DNA of 64,000 nucleotides from the NCBI GenBank assembly GCA_029891385.1, contig CM057235.1, positions 20,887,120 to 20,951,119 on the forward strand. The letters are read 5' to 3'. Under the pieces are notes generated by a model. It was not told the origin of the DNA and made no database searches. It saw only the letters and a list, made by a program, of their open reading frames with translations. How positions within the stretch are numbered: position 1 is the first letter of the stretch; each line of letters opens with the position of its first letter. Shown one piece after another: positions 1 through 11,900 of the stretch. The DNA is from Erythroxylum novogranatense. Its lineage: Eukaryota > Streptophyta > Magnoliopsida > Malpighiales > Erythroxylaceae. The position numbers and the translations under genes were made by a program.

Positions 1-1590
1 GAGCTGGATGTTTGTTGACTAGTGGGCTATCAAAGAAGAGACGTCTGGAAAAGTGGCCGGAGTGGTGTGCGTTGGAGAGCAAATTAAATTATCAAATAAA
101 GTTATAGACAAAGGGGAAAAACGAGAGTGTTGTGGGTTGCTTTGACAGTGTGCGTGACTTGAAGTGAAAGGAAGCAGCAGGTGAGGCATGGGTTGAACAT
201 TAGAGTTAGCTGTAAAGGAGAAAAATAAAGGAAGAAGACAATAAGAAACTAGCAGGAGTTGTGCGTTGTGGCCTTGTGCTGTGGAGAAGCAAATGGAAGA
301 AACGAAAATATAAAAGAGGCAACACCTGGCCAGCTGCTGGGTGACTTGCATGTGCTGTGGTTTGTATGAGGAGTAGCTACGTGGGTCTGGTGTGTGGATT
401 TAGTTATGTGCGTGAGTAGCTTAAAAAAATACAAAGAGCCATGGAGGGGCGTGGTCTGTACAACATCTAGGCTGAGAGGTTTTTGGAGTTGAGTGGCTTA
501 AGAAGGAAAGAAAATAATCAGCTGTTGTTGTGCTTGTGCGTGATCTAAGTGTGCTGTTGTTCTAGTGAGTGGCTTAGGAGTGACTTGGGTGCTGCCTTGA
601 GTGGAAGTAGCTGCTAGACGTTGTTTTTGGGAGACAAATAAAATGAAGTAGCTGGGCTTGTGTGTCATTGGAGGTGAGTGCTGTGTAATTGTCTTTGGAG
701 TGGGCCTGTTTGTGTGGTTTTGAAGAGAAAATAACGTGAGCTTGTGAGACCTTGAGAGAAAGAGGCTGGTGGGCTGTTGAGCGCAAGTGGAGTTGGGTGA
801 GAGTTGATAACGTGATGTGTGATGTTGTGGTAGTGTTGCAGCGCAAGTGGAGTTGGGTGAGAGTTGATAACGTGATGTGTGATGTTGTGGTAGTGTTGCA
901 AAAAAAAAAAAAAAGAAGAGAAGAAAACGTTGTTGTGCTGGTTTTGTGCGTAAGAAGAGAGGGCTTTGTGAAGGTGTGACGTTTGTTAAGGGAGTGTGTG
1001 TGTGTGACGTAAGTGAGGGCAGTAGATGATCTTGTGCGTGACTTTATGTGAGAGTGGCAACTGGTTTAGGAGTTTTTTTTGTGTGATTTGCGTCAGTGTG
1101 TTGTTGGCTGGAGGTGTATCTGGTGGCAGGTAGTAAATTGAGATTATTGGAAAATATTTTTGTAACAATTTGAGGTGGCTCGGTTGTTAGATTAAAGTTC
1201 GATTTTAATTCTTGGTTCAATTGTTTTAACTCCCATATCTTTTTTAGTGATAATTGCCTGCGTTATTGAACTGGAGGATTGCGTTTATTATTGTTAATTA
1301 CTTGTGTTTGTTTTCTTATTTAATTCACTAATTGTCATTTCAAATTACTCATTTAAATTAAAAAAAACCAAAAACAAGTCCTTGGTGTTATTTTATTTCG
1401 TTGCAACTTTAGCGGTAATTTTTCAAATCAAATCCCATTTTATAGTTTAGGTTGCATTGCATTTAGTTATTTAGGAAATTAATTTCACTTTTGATTTCTC
1501 AAGAGAACGACCCGAGGTTGCGTTTATCAATGGCGAAAAAAAGAGTCATACAATGTTAAGGAGCTAACACATGGTTTCTTACTTCTTAGT
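1..1590. other. Unidentified repeat-like DNA upstream of eIF3B
   Basis: I recognise no gene here. The first 1.2 kb is strongly GT-rich on the plus strand and reuses short phrases such as TGTGCGTGA. The open frames on the opposite strand are Ser/Thr/His-rich and look like composition artefacts. From about 1200 the DNA becomes AT-rich. At 1508-1520 it carries ACGACCCGAGGTT, also present near the end of the Athila-like LTR at 56714. This suggests, weakly, that part of the segment is an old LTR fragment. An exact 60-bp tandem duplication lies at 781-900. Confidence 0.4.
781..900. repeat. Exact 60-bp tandem duplication
   Basis: Bases 781-840 and 841-900 are identical over 60 bp and are followed directly by a 14-base A tract. 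The lack of any difference implies a recent slippage or duplication, or an assembly artefact. The unit contains no recognisable gene. Confidence 0.9.
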
Positions 1591-2415
1591 TTAGACTTTT
1601 GGTGCGTTGTGCCTAGTATTAATACATGTAGGGACAACAATTTCTATCGAGTTTAGCTAGATCAGTTTGATCTAAGCCTGAGTTATATATAAAATTTTTT
1701 GTTCCATTCAATCTGACTCAAAATTAACGAGTCCAATTCGAGTTAATTAAAATTTGAATCAAATTTAAATTTTAAAAAAAATTGTAAGATATCAAATTAC
1801 ACTTAAATTAACTGTTTGAGTTTAATTGAGCTCAGACTCGAGTCACAAACCTCTTGTTCGATTTAGTTTTATACCAAATTTAAACCCAAACATAAAATTT
1901 CATGCTCAAATTCAACCTTACTTGATGTCATGACTTTTTTGCTCCTTCAAATACTATAAAAAATAAAGCGAGTAATGTAGTAAAAATTAGAAAATTTTGA
2001 GAATCCAAGCTTATTTATTTTATAATATATATACACAAATTATAGATACGATGTAATTATATATATAAATAATTTTATTTTCAAATAGTTAAAATTTAGC
2101 TATCTTGATTATATTTTAATTTTATTCAAATTTGATTTAATTAGCATATAAATTATTATACATATTTTAAGATTACGTTACTATATAAATATTTTCTTCT
2201 ATAGATATGTTATATAAGAAAGCTAAATATGTTTTCAAATAATTTCCGTTATCTTTAGCTGAAAATAGATTGGGCTTTTTCTGAGCCCAAAACTGTTCTG
2301 CTTCAGGTTTACAAGTCCGACCAAATCTAACAAACCTAAAACCCTAATCCCTCTCCCCGTCCCTCGCACTTTCCTCCCCTCCCCGAGCTTCTTGAAGCTC
2401 CTTCTCGTCAGTAAC
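1591..2415 (+). repeat. Duplicated eIF3B promoter/5' UTR segment, resident copy
   Basis: This 825-bp segment runs from far upstream into the 5' UTR of the eIF3B gene. It matches 46828-47655 in the same orientation, with scattered substitutions and small indels. Identity starts at TTAGACTTTTGG and stops at CGTCAGTAAC, 37 bp before the start codon. Because this copy adjoins the intact coding sequence it is taken as the ancestral one. Confidence 0.9.
2271..2347 (+). promoter_or_regulatory. Site II elements and telo-box of the eIF3B promoter
   Basis: Two site II motifs face each other (TGGGCT at 2271-2276, AGCCCA at 2284-2289), and a telo-box AAACCCTAA lies at 2339-2347. A CT-rich leader follows. 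Site II plus telo-box is an established combination in plant genes for ribosomal proteins and translation factors; site II motifs are bound by TCP-family factors. It links eIF3B expression to growing, dividing cells by inference. The position, 106-182 bp before the ATG, is normal. Confidence 0.75.
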
Positions 2416-2452
2416 CGCCTTTCTCTCTAGATTTGGAAGCCAACTTTTGCTC

Positions 2453-5400
2453 ATGGGAGACGTTATGACTATGAGAGATGTCGAGGCCAGGGCAGCCGTC
2501 GCTGGAATCGATCTCTCTAATCTCGATCTTGACTCTATTCAACTCCCTCCCGGTGAAGATTTCGGTATTATTAGGTAAATTTATATATATCTTACTCAAT
2601 CATCTGTTTTCTGAGGAGAACTAAATTTAATTTAATCTACTCTAGTTCCAAGTGTTTTTGGTTATGGATTTGTGACCCTATGATGTTTTGGTGCTCAATG
2701 ACATATGTTTTGGGTTTTCGTAGTGACGATGAAGATGTTTATCAAGAGGAGCAGTTGGATTTCGACACTGGTTTTGGTAACATTATTGTTGTCGATCATA
2801 TACCAATTGTTACAAGAGAAAAATTTGAGAAACTGGAAGGTGTTATACGCAAAATTTATAATCAGATGGGTGTGATAAAGGAGGATGGTCTTTGGATGCC
2901 GGTTGATCCTGAAACCGAGAAAACTTTAGGTTATTGTTTCATCGAGTTCAATACCCCTCAGGTAACTGTCCCCAAACCTGGAGGAATCTAAACAGCCAAT
3001 TTCTAGCTCTCATTCTAAGCTGTAAGGCAATGGTTTATGTTTAGACAAAATAATCGCTTTTTATTTTATACGCTGTCTTTCTTTCCCAAAAATCAGTTTC
3101 TTGTATCACTATTGTAGTAACTATGAGATTCAGTTGCATTGTTGAATGACATTCTGTTGTGCCATCAGAGTGACATTAGATGATACCCTAGCTAAAAGCT
3201 ATCACTCATCTTTTATTTTTCCCCTTAATCACCAGAATATTTGAGTAGACTTTCTACACTTGATTATCTAGAGAACAAGCATGATTTCTTATCCATGATG
3301 AAGTGGTTTATAGAATGATACCTTGTTTATCATCACAGGAAGCTGAGCAAGCTAAGGAGAAGACAAATGGGTACAAGTTGGACAGGTCACACATATTTGT
3401 TGTCAGCATGTTCGATGACTTTGATAGGTTTATGAGGGTTCCAGATAAGTGGGCTCCTCCCGAGATTAAACCTTATGCCCCTGGGGTAACTAGCTTAATT
3501 AATGTTCTTGGTGTTTGTGGCTGTTCTTTTTTTTTTTTTTTGATAAATCCATATATTGTTTTGGATACTAGTATATTTATGTCTAATTTTGTATAAAATA
3601 GAAGGGAAAATGAATTGTCTTCTTAATAAAATGATTTAGCATTTCACGTTTATATACGCCTTAGAGTAAGAAAAAAAAACTCTAAGAATATAAATCAAAC
3701 ACTCTCTTAGGAAGGAAAACGATTCCTAGGAAGAGAGGACAATCTCCTAGAATTCAATTATCTCTAGAAAATCAAGAAATTGACTTTCTTAAAATGGTAT
3801 AAAGTAATAGACAACTTGACACTCCCTCTCAAGCTGAGGAATAGATGTCTTCAATTCCCAGCTTGGAAATAATATTGTGCAAACTTGAACTATAACCCCT
3901 TTGTTAGAACATTAGCTTGTTGGTTTCCCTGATGAAACATATGACATGCATACGAGCGCCTTTCTCCAATTTCTCTTCGATGAAATGTCTATCAATCTTA
4001 ATGTGCTTTGTCTTATCATGTTGAATAGGGTTTTGATCAATTTTAATGGCTGTTTCGATGTCACAATAGAGCTTCTTAGGACCTTCCCGCTTATTTCAAG
4101 TCATCTAGAATAGTATTTAACCATAACAACTCGCACAAGCTTTGAGAAATAGCTCAAAACTTTGATTTTGTTGATGACAATATTTTGTTTCTTGCTTCGC
4201 AAAGTTACCAAATTGCCTCCAAGGAAAGAAGTCCCAAGAAAAAAACCCTAGGGTTCTGATACAATGTCAGAAAATAGAAGGGAAAATGAATTGTCTTCTT
4301 ACTAAAATGATTTAGGATTATATGTTTATATATACCTTAGAGTAAGAAGAAAAATAAGAAAAAGCTCTAAGAATATGAATCAATCTCCTAGGAAAGGAAA
4401 ACAATCTTCTAGGATTCCAAATTCATAGGAAAAGAAGGCAGTCAGCTGGGATTCTACTTTAGAATATCAAGAAATTTACTTTCCTAAAATGGGATAAAGC
4501 TAATATACAACTTGACAGATCTTATTATAATTTTCTCGAGTTCCAAGGCCTTGTTACTTTGTTATCTTCTGTACATTTTACACTTTGAGCAACTACTTAG
4601 GATCTGTATGTACGCATTATTCATACTGATATGTGTTGCCTTATAGGAAAATCTTCAACGATGGCTGACTGATGAAAAAGCTAGGGACCAGTTTGTCATT
4701 CGTGCTGGTTCAGATACTGAGGTTTTCTGGAATGATGCAAGACAGTTGAAGCCTGATCTTGTTTACAAACGGGCTGTGAGTCTTCTTTATCATCTGAAAT
4801 CCTAGTTTGTATTTGTGTTCTGGGTTGAACCTTTTGTCCTCAATCTAGTTCATTACTGGGCACGTTGGGGGAGAGATGTGAGATACCTGAATTTTATGTG
4901 AAATTCTGCGCTCTGGAAATAATATTTGTGTTGTCAAATCTTCCATTTTACACATGATGATGAAGGCTCCTACATGCACTCTTTTGCAGTTTTGGACTGA
5001 GAGCTTTGTGCAGTGGTCACCTCTTGGGACTTACCTTGCAACAGTTCACAGGCAGGGTGCTGCTGTTTGGGGTGGTGCATCGTCCTTTGATCGGTTGATG
5101 CGATATGCTCATCCCCAGGTTCTTCTGGATTTTGGCTTAATGCGTATCCAGATTATATTTTTTCTTGGTGATCTTTAACTCTTAAGTGATATCCACTGCA
5201 GGTTAAACTTATTGATTTTTCTCCTGGTGAGAAATATTTAGTGACCTACAGCAGCCATGAACCTAGTAATCCTCGTGATGCAAATGTAAGATTTGTTTGA
5301 TCTTGTGTTTTTCTGCACTTCAATGGGCCACTGCTAATTTCTTTTGTTGTTTAGAGAATTGTGATAAACATTTTTGATGTGAGAAGTGGAAAAGTCATGA

Positions 5401-7333
5401 GAGATTTCAAGGGAAGTGCTGATGATTTTGCAATTGGAGGGGCTGGTGGTGTTACAGGGGTGTCTTGGCCCATTTTCAGGTGTCTTTATTTATTTATTAT
5501 TATGTACCCATGGACAACATCTAATGATCATTTGATTGTCTACATATTCATCCTTTTATCCCCACGTTGATGATGGAACACTCAAAAAATAAGAACATAT
5601 TCTTCTCGAGAGAAATAATTCAATATTTACCTTCCTGATATTCTTCTTCTTTAATTAAAATTTTCTTTTCAGGTGGAGTGGAGGAAAAGAAGACAAGTAT
5701 TTTGCCAAACTTGGGAAGAACATGATTTCTGTCTATGAAACTGAAACTTTCAGTCTAATTGATAAGAAATCATTGAAGGTTGAAAGTGTTATGGACTTCA
5801 GTTGGTCACCTACTGATCCCATTCTTGCTCTCTTTGTCCCTGAACTTGGTAGTGGAAACCAGCCTGCTAGGGTGAGTACTTAATCTTACAGTAGGTAGTT
5901 GTTCATAGTTTGCAGTTACTAGTTTGTTTCATAGTATGAAATTATGAAATATAGGTCAGTCTCTTACAAATTCCCTGCAAAGAAGAATTGAGACAGAAGA
6001 ATCTTTTTAGTGTTAGTGACTGCAAAATGTACTGGCAAAGCAATGGAGACTATCTTGCTGTAAAGGTTGATCGCTATACTAAAACAAAGAAAAGTACATA
6101 CACAGGCTTTGAGCTCTTCCGAATAAAAGAGCGAGATATACCCATTGAGGTATTGGAGCTTGACAATAAGAATGATAAGATCATTGCCTTTGCTTGGGAG
6201 CCAAAGGGTCACAGATTTGCTATTATTCACGGCGATAGCCCAAGGCCAGATGTAAGCTTTTACTCGATGAAGACTGCTCATAATAGTGGTCGGGTTTCCA
6301 AGCTCGATACTTTGAAAGGCAAACAGGCAAATGCTCTTTTCTGGTCTCCTGCTGGCCACTACATAATCCTTGCAGGATTAAAGGGTTTTAATGGACAATT
6401 GGAATTTTACAATGTGGATGAACTTGAAACAATGGCAACGGCAGAGCATTTTATGGCAACAGATATTGAATGGGATCCTACTGGGAGGTAATATCTGATA
6501 CAAAGAATATCTAGCTTTCTTATAATTAATCACTTGTTTCAATGAGACTGTTTTACTATGTTCTACTTGTTTTTGGTACATGGCTTGTTTGTAGGTATGT
6601 TGTCACGTCAGTGACTTCGGTTCATCACGAAATGGAGAATGGTTTTAATGTATGGTCTTTTAATGGCAAACTACTTTATCGGATTCTAAAGGATCATTTC
6701 TTCCAGGTAAGACTGTTCATTATTCCCTTGAAGGTCCAATCTCCATTGTAGCTTGTTATTTGCATTTTCTACAGCTTGCTGGGAATGTTAGATATAGATT
6801 ATATGAATTTTTGTGGTAACGTCAGAAGATCATCAATCTTATGTTGTTTCATAATTTGTTCTGGATGTTCAATGCCCTTACAAATATTCCTTTTGTCTCT
6901 AGCATATCAATTTACATTGACCAACCATGATAATTGTGTCAAATGCTTCATGATGAGCATTTGCTCATTTGCTGGCTTGTATCTTAAATGACAGTTTTTG
7001 TGGCGACCAAGACCACCATCTTTCTTAAGTCCAGAAAAGGAGGAAGAGATTGCAAAGAATTTGAAGAAGTACAGCAAGAAATATGAAGCAGAAGATCAAG
7101 ATGTATCGTTGCAATTGAGTGAGCAGGATCGTGAAAAGAGGAGAGCGATGAAGGATGAATGGGAGAAGTGGATAAGTGAGTGGAAGCGGTTGCACGAGGA
7201 AGGAAAACTGGAAAGGCAGAAATTAAGAGACGGAGAAGCCAGTGATGAAGAAGAGGAATATGAAGCTAAAGAGGTGGAGGTTGAAGAGGTTGTAGACGTT
7301 TCTGAGGAGGTGTCTTTTGAATATGCTTCGTAG
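2453..7333 (+). CDS. TIF3B1: Translation initiation factor eIF3 subunit B, complete spliced gene
   Basis: Eleven coding exons: 2453-2574, 2724-2961, 3339-3485, 4647-4775, 4990-5118, 5202-5285, 5355-5479, 5673-5871, 5955-6487, 6595-6706, 6995-7333. All introns are GT-AG, phases agree, and the spliced frame is open for 718 codons, close to the roughly 710-720 aa of plant eIF3b. eIF3b is a cytosolic scaffold subunit of eIF3, which brings the 40S subunit and initiator tRNA to mRNA. Order: acidic N-terminus with SDDEDVYQEE; RRM at about residues 60-143 (NIIVVD, GYCFIEFNTP); beta-propeller at about 190-605 (WTESFVQWSPLGTYLA, DFSPGEKYLVTY, ATDIEWDPTGRYV); charged C-terminal helix (KKYSKKYEAEDQDVS, DREKRRAMKDEWEKW) that in the family contacts other subunits. 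The start is the first ATG after the CT-rich leader, and the frame matches the family from there. Intron 3 is enlarged by a copia fragment. It is the only gene here that looks functional. Confidence 0.96.
3590..4517 (-). mobile_element. Deleted Ty1/copia element in eIF3B intron 3 (antisense)
   Basis: Two direct repeats bound the element: 3590-3821 (232 bp) and 4265-4517 (253 bp). Both start TGT and end TTGACA, the TG..CA form of LTRs. Read on the minus strand, the stretch inside the right LTR (about 4243-4264) resembles an initiator-Met tRNA primer-binding site (TTGTATCAGAACC), and the stretch inside the left LTR is a copia polypurine tract (GAGAGGGAG). Only 443 bp of interior remain, so it cannot move itself. 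No clear target-site duplication was found. Confidence 0.85.
3909..4075 (-). pseudogene. Copia RNase H C-terminal fragment
   Basis: Minus-strand translation gives the conserved end of copia pol RNase H: CDIETAIKI followed by HDKTKHIKIDRHFIEEKL. This block holds the conserved H-x-R/K-T-K-H-I segment of Ty1/copia polyproteins. No gag, protease, integrase or RT remains beside it. It lies antisense within eIF3B intron 3 and should be removed by splicing. Confidence 0.85.
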
Positions 7334-7867
7334 CGGGACATAGTCATCCGAGAATTTCTGAGATATACAAAGAAGAAAAGCTTAGCTTCTCTGTCAATAC
7401 TGGCATTCATCTTTGGGAGGGAGCTGGAGTTTCCCTCTTTGAACTTCTAATTAGTTTATTTATTTTGTCAGAAGGGACAGCTCTTATTTTCCTCTTCACT
7501 TTTGTAATGTTTGGTCTTTTGTTGTACTTAATTTTCTGCAGATCGTAAAATGAGGATAATTTGGGTTATCATATTTAGTCTTGATTAGAGTTACTGTTGG
7601 TACGTGTGAAGCAAAATCTTGGTATAGAAAATACTTTCAATCTCTATCGTCAATGAATCACAGGTTCAATAATCACTCAAATCTGCCAAATTTCAAATGA
7701 TATAACAATTAACCTAACACATCCAACTTATCTTTCATTTTATTAGGTTGCAGAAATCTTAAGGTGTTTGTGTTGCATATGAAAAACAAGAACTAAAGGA
7801 TGCGCCGTTAACAAACACATTTCACTTGTCAGAATTCAGATTAAAAAAGCCTGGAAATAGTTCATAT
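7334..7867 (+). other. eIF3B 3' UTR and short intergenic DNA
   Basis: The 200-250 bp after the stop are T-rich as in plant 3' UTRs, but I see no clean AATAAA, so the polyadenylation site is not placed. The rest, up to the copia insertion, is AT-rich with no recognisable gene. The last five bases (7863-7867, CATAT) are the target duplication of the next element. Confidence 0.6.
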
Positions 7868-8243
7868 TGTTATAAAAGATAGAAATAATATGGTGTACCA
7901 CTAATTGTAGACGCACCATTTCATAGTTATTGTACATATGGATTGGTTAGGTTTTACCTAACACAAGAATGAGGTAGATAGTTATTGGTTAGGTTTTACC
8001 TAACACAAGAATGAGGTAGATAGTTATTGGTTAGGTTTTACCTAACACAAGAATGAGTAGATGGGTTATTGGTTGGGTTTTACCTAACACAATAACATAT
8101 ATAGATGAGGTGATCACGTGTGTGTTAGGTGGTTAAAATGTCTTATAAATAGAAGGGTTGACGATGTAAGATACACCATTTTTTTCATAAGAAGAATTCT
8201 CCTCTCCCAAATATTCTTTCAAGTTTAGTTTCGTTTTATAACA
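7868..8243 (+). repeat. 5' LTR of the copia element
   Basis: A 376-bp LTR with TG..CA ends. It contains a 42-bp tandem array, a G-box CACGTG at 8115-8120, and a TATA box TATAAATA at 8144-8151, a plausible core promoter with start about 30 bp downstream. The matching 3' LTR has CACATG in place of the G-box, so that site differs between the copies. Confidence 0.92.
7942..8109. repeat. 42-bp tandem array of inverted MYB-type sites in the LTR
   Basis: Four units start at 7942, 7984, 8026 and 8068, each with the hairpin TTAGGTTTTACCTAA (the fourth has TTGGGT in the left arm). Each arm reads as ACCTAAC or its complement, the AC-III form of plant MYB-binding AC elements. A further GTTAGGT follows at about 8124. 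The 3' LTR repeats the arrangement from 13937. Binding is inferred from motif identity only. Confidence 0.85.
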
Positions 8244-8593
8244 CGTTATCGTGACGAAGCTCTCGTTTCTAAATTCGAACTTATCAACATCAAGCAATCA
8301 TAAGGTTCTTCCGCTACCTACATCATACAAACGTTCTTGGTTTACATACATCAAACAAACGTAAGTTCTTGGTTTATTTATCCTAGTTACGATGTTGTTA
8401 AAATAAAGTTCTTCTTTTTATCTACATTAATTCTACTTATGATATGATTAAACAAATTATAGGCGACTCACTATTTTACCTTCTTTAATAATGAAAAGTT
8501 ATTACCACCTCTAAATACGTAATTTATTGTATAGTATACATCATCAATGTTAACCAAAAAAAAAAAAAAAAGTATAACTGACTATATATATAT

Positions 8594-8676
8594 AACGGTA
8601 AAAAAAAAAACATAACGGTAACTTTATAACGGCTAGGTAACGGCTAGGTAACAGTAACAATTTTTTTCTATAAATA
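8594..8676 (+). promoter_or_regulatory. Second promoter-like block in the copia leader
   Basis: Outside the LTR, in the 746-bp leader before gag, four AACGG motifs cluster at 8594, 8614, 8628 and 8639; two are AACGGCTA, fitting the AACGGYYA core of mitosis-specific activator elements. A TATA box TATAAATA lies at 8669-8676, followed by CT-rich DNA. The arrangement resembles a complete small promoter; function is inferred. Confidence 0.4.
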
Positions 8677-8989
8677 GATATCACTTCTTCATAATTTACT
8701 TCATCCCTATCTCTTACCTCTCTTACCTCAAATTTCTTACAAAACAAAATTTTCAAATGTTGTCCATTATTTCATTTTTGTATAATTATGATCATTATAT
8801 ATTTTGTTTCACTCTTAATATAGAGCTAGATAATGCACTTCAGATATATTTTCTTTAGTAATACCATGTATTATGATCCCTATGTTCTTCTTGGCATAGC
8901 ATTTGAAAAGCGCATGTGATTTATTTAATGTAATATCGATTTGAATAACTGTCTTAATTATTTCTCTCTATTGTATAATAGTTGCCAAC

Positions 8990-11900
8990 ATGTCCAATCT
9001 TGCCAAAATTGAGTTATTTGCTCTTGATGTTGCATGCAATAATTATATCCGTGGATGATTGATGTCGAAATGATCTTGAATCGATGGATCTTTAGATACC
9101 ATTAAAGAAAATAATACAACATCAAAACAAGATAAAGCCAAAGCGATGATCTTCGTTCGTCGTCATCTTGATGAGGATTAAAAGAGAATACCTCACAATT
9201 AAAGATCCAAGTCATTTGTGGAAAAATTTACAAGAAAGATATGACCACCAAAAGGAAGTTTTACTTAGAACTACCGTGATGAATGGGCGCTTTACGCTTC
9301 AAGATTTTAAAAGGTCGATGAGTATAACTCATTATGTTTAGAATTGTCTCACAACTACAATTTTGTGGGCAAACAATCACCGAGGAAGATATGTTAGAAA
9401 AACATACTCTACCTTCCACGCAACAAATGTAACATTGCAACAACAATATCGAGTCGTGGATTTAAAAATACTCGACTGATTTCATGCCTCCTTGTAAGAG
9501 AAGAATAATGAACTTTTGATGAAAAATCATCAATCCCGCCTCTCATGGCAAGCGGCATTTCGAAGCAAATATTGCAATTGAAATGAAAGAAAAATCATCA
9601 TGGGCCTAGTCGTGGTCGCGGTCGTGGTCGTGGTCGTGGCCATGGTCGTAACTACATTCGTGGTCGTGGTCGTGGGCGTGGTAGAGGAAGTTATCCATAT
9701 AACTCTCTTGAAAGAAATACGAGCCACCACAATAACAAGCACCATATTAATGATGTTCATGGAAGTTCTTATAGGACTTGGAGATTCTTCCTTAGATGTG
9801 GTACAAAAGGACATTGGGCTAAAGTTTGTCGAGTTCTGAACATCTATGTCGCTTATACAAAGCATCCTTAAAAGGGAAAGAAAAGGAAGTGAATTTTACT
9901 GAACAACACCCTTTAGGTGATTCAACTGACTTTGGTACTTTTGATTTTGATTTCATTAAGAGTCATAATCCTTCAGATGACTCTACATATCTGAATGCTT
10001 CGGATTTTACTGATGATTTTGTGGATCGGGACATTGTTGGTGGCGATGTAATTAAAATAATGTCTTGTTAAGTATTATTATGCTTATTATATCACTCGCC
10101 TTCAATTGCTTGTTATGTTTTGTTATGTTACTAGTTTCAATTACAGTATTGTTTTTAAGTTAACATAACATCTCTTTCTCTTTATTTTTGCAATTTTCTC
10201 ATTAAATTATTTATTTTTATGCGAAGTTTTGATATGGATCGCTTACGTAAGAGGAGCGACAAATTATGATAATTTATGCATACCGATAGTGGCACAACGC
10301 ACACTATCCTCGAAAGATAAAGGTTCTTTTCGTAATTAAAACCAACAAAACAATTGTGAACACAATATCAGGTCCTATAGACTTGATTGAAGGAATTGGC
10401 AAGGCCAAGTTCACATTACCAAAAGGCACAAAGTTCTCAATACATGATGCCTTATTTGCGCCAAAGTCTAAAAGAAATTTGTTGAGTTTTAATGATATAT
10501 ATTCTCATAAATATGATACTCGATCAAGAATCGAGGAAATATGAAATATATGTATCTTACAACCTGTCAATCAGGAAAGATAAACATATTGGAAAAACTA
10601 CCAATGCTCCCTACTGGATTGCATTATACATATATAAATGTGATGGAATCTAATATGGTAGTTAAAGCAAAACACATTGATCCTTCAATAATCTCTATTT
10701 GGCATGATCGTCTGGGTCATCCAGGATCAACAATGATGCGAAAAATAATTGAGAATACATGGACATCCATTGAGTAACAAAATGATTACTCAAATAAATA
10801 AGAGTCCATGTACATCTTGTTCTCTTGAAAACCGATCATAAGGCCATCACCAAATAAAATAAAATTGGAATCACCTACTTTTCTTGAACGTATTCAAGGT
10901 GATATATGGACCCATTCATCCACCATGTGGACCATTTCGATATTTTATGGTATTGATAGATGCCTCCAGAGATGGTCTCACGTTTGTCTACTATCAACTC
11001 GTAATATGGCATTTTCAAGATTTCTTGCACAAATTATTAAATTACGAGCACAATTTCTGACTATACAATAAAAAAGTCGACTAGATAATCTTGGTGAATT
11101 CACATCCCAAACTTTCAATGACTATTGTATGTCAATCGGGATTATGGTCGAGCATCCTGTTGCTCATGTGCATACTCAAAATGGTTTAGTGAATCTTTAA
11201 TTAAACGCCTTGACTTTTATCTGCTAGACCATTGATGATGAGAACAAAGCTTCCAATTTCTGTATGGGGTCATGCAATTTTACATGCTGAGGCATTAATT
11301 CGCATCCGACCAAGTACATATCATACATACTCCCCCCTACAACTTGCATTTGGTCAAGAGCCAAATATCTCCCATTTGAGAATTTTTGGTTGTGCAGTAT
11401 ATGTGCCTATTGCACCACCACAACGTAGTAAAATGGGACCTCAAAGAAGATTGGGGATATATGTCGGCTATGAAAGTAAATCTATTATTAGATATCTTGA
11501 ACCTCAAACGGGTGATATATTTACAGCACATTTTGCTGATTGTCATTTTGATGAAAATACTTTCCCGACATTAGGGGGAGATAATAAACAGCTGATGAAA
11601 GAAATTACATGGTGTGAACCATCATTATTGTATCTTGATCAACGCACAAAACAATGCGAAATGCGAAGTGCAAGAATTGTGCATTTGCAAAGAATTGCAA
11701 ATCAATTACGGATGCTTTCACAGATCACAGAAAGAGTGACTAAATCATTTATACCAAATTGTAAATGCTCCTCGCCGGATTGAAATCCCAAAAGGACAAT
11801 CTGAGAACATGGTCACTCATGAATCTACAACACGCATGAAGCGTGGTAGACCAATCGGTTCTAAAGATAAAATCCTCGAAAAGAAAAGGAGCAAATATGA

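Noticed and set aside
2339..2347. Telomere-derived repeat
   Set aside because: A single AAACCCTAA in a promoter beside site II motifs is a telo-box, not an interstitial telomere.
3580..4530. Target-site duplication of the intronic copia element
   Set aside because: The five bases outside the two LTRs differ (TAATT-like on the left, GATCT on the right), so none is claimed.
5964..6359. Minus-strand open frame of 131 codons
   Set aside because: It is a shadow of eIF3B exon 9 on the other strand, with no independent support.
7096..7410. Minus-strand Ser-rich open frame
   Set aside because: Shadow of the Glu-rich last eIF3B exon.
9600..9839. Val-rich plus-strand open frame in the copia gag
   Set aside because: It is an out-of-frame reading of the Arg-Gly repeat region of gag.
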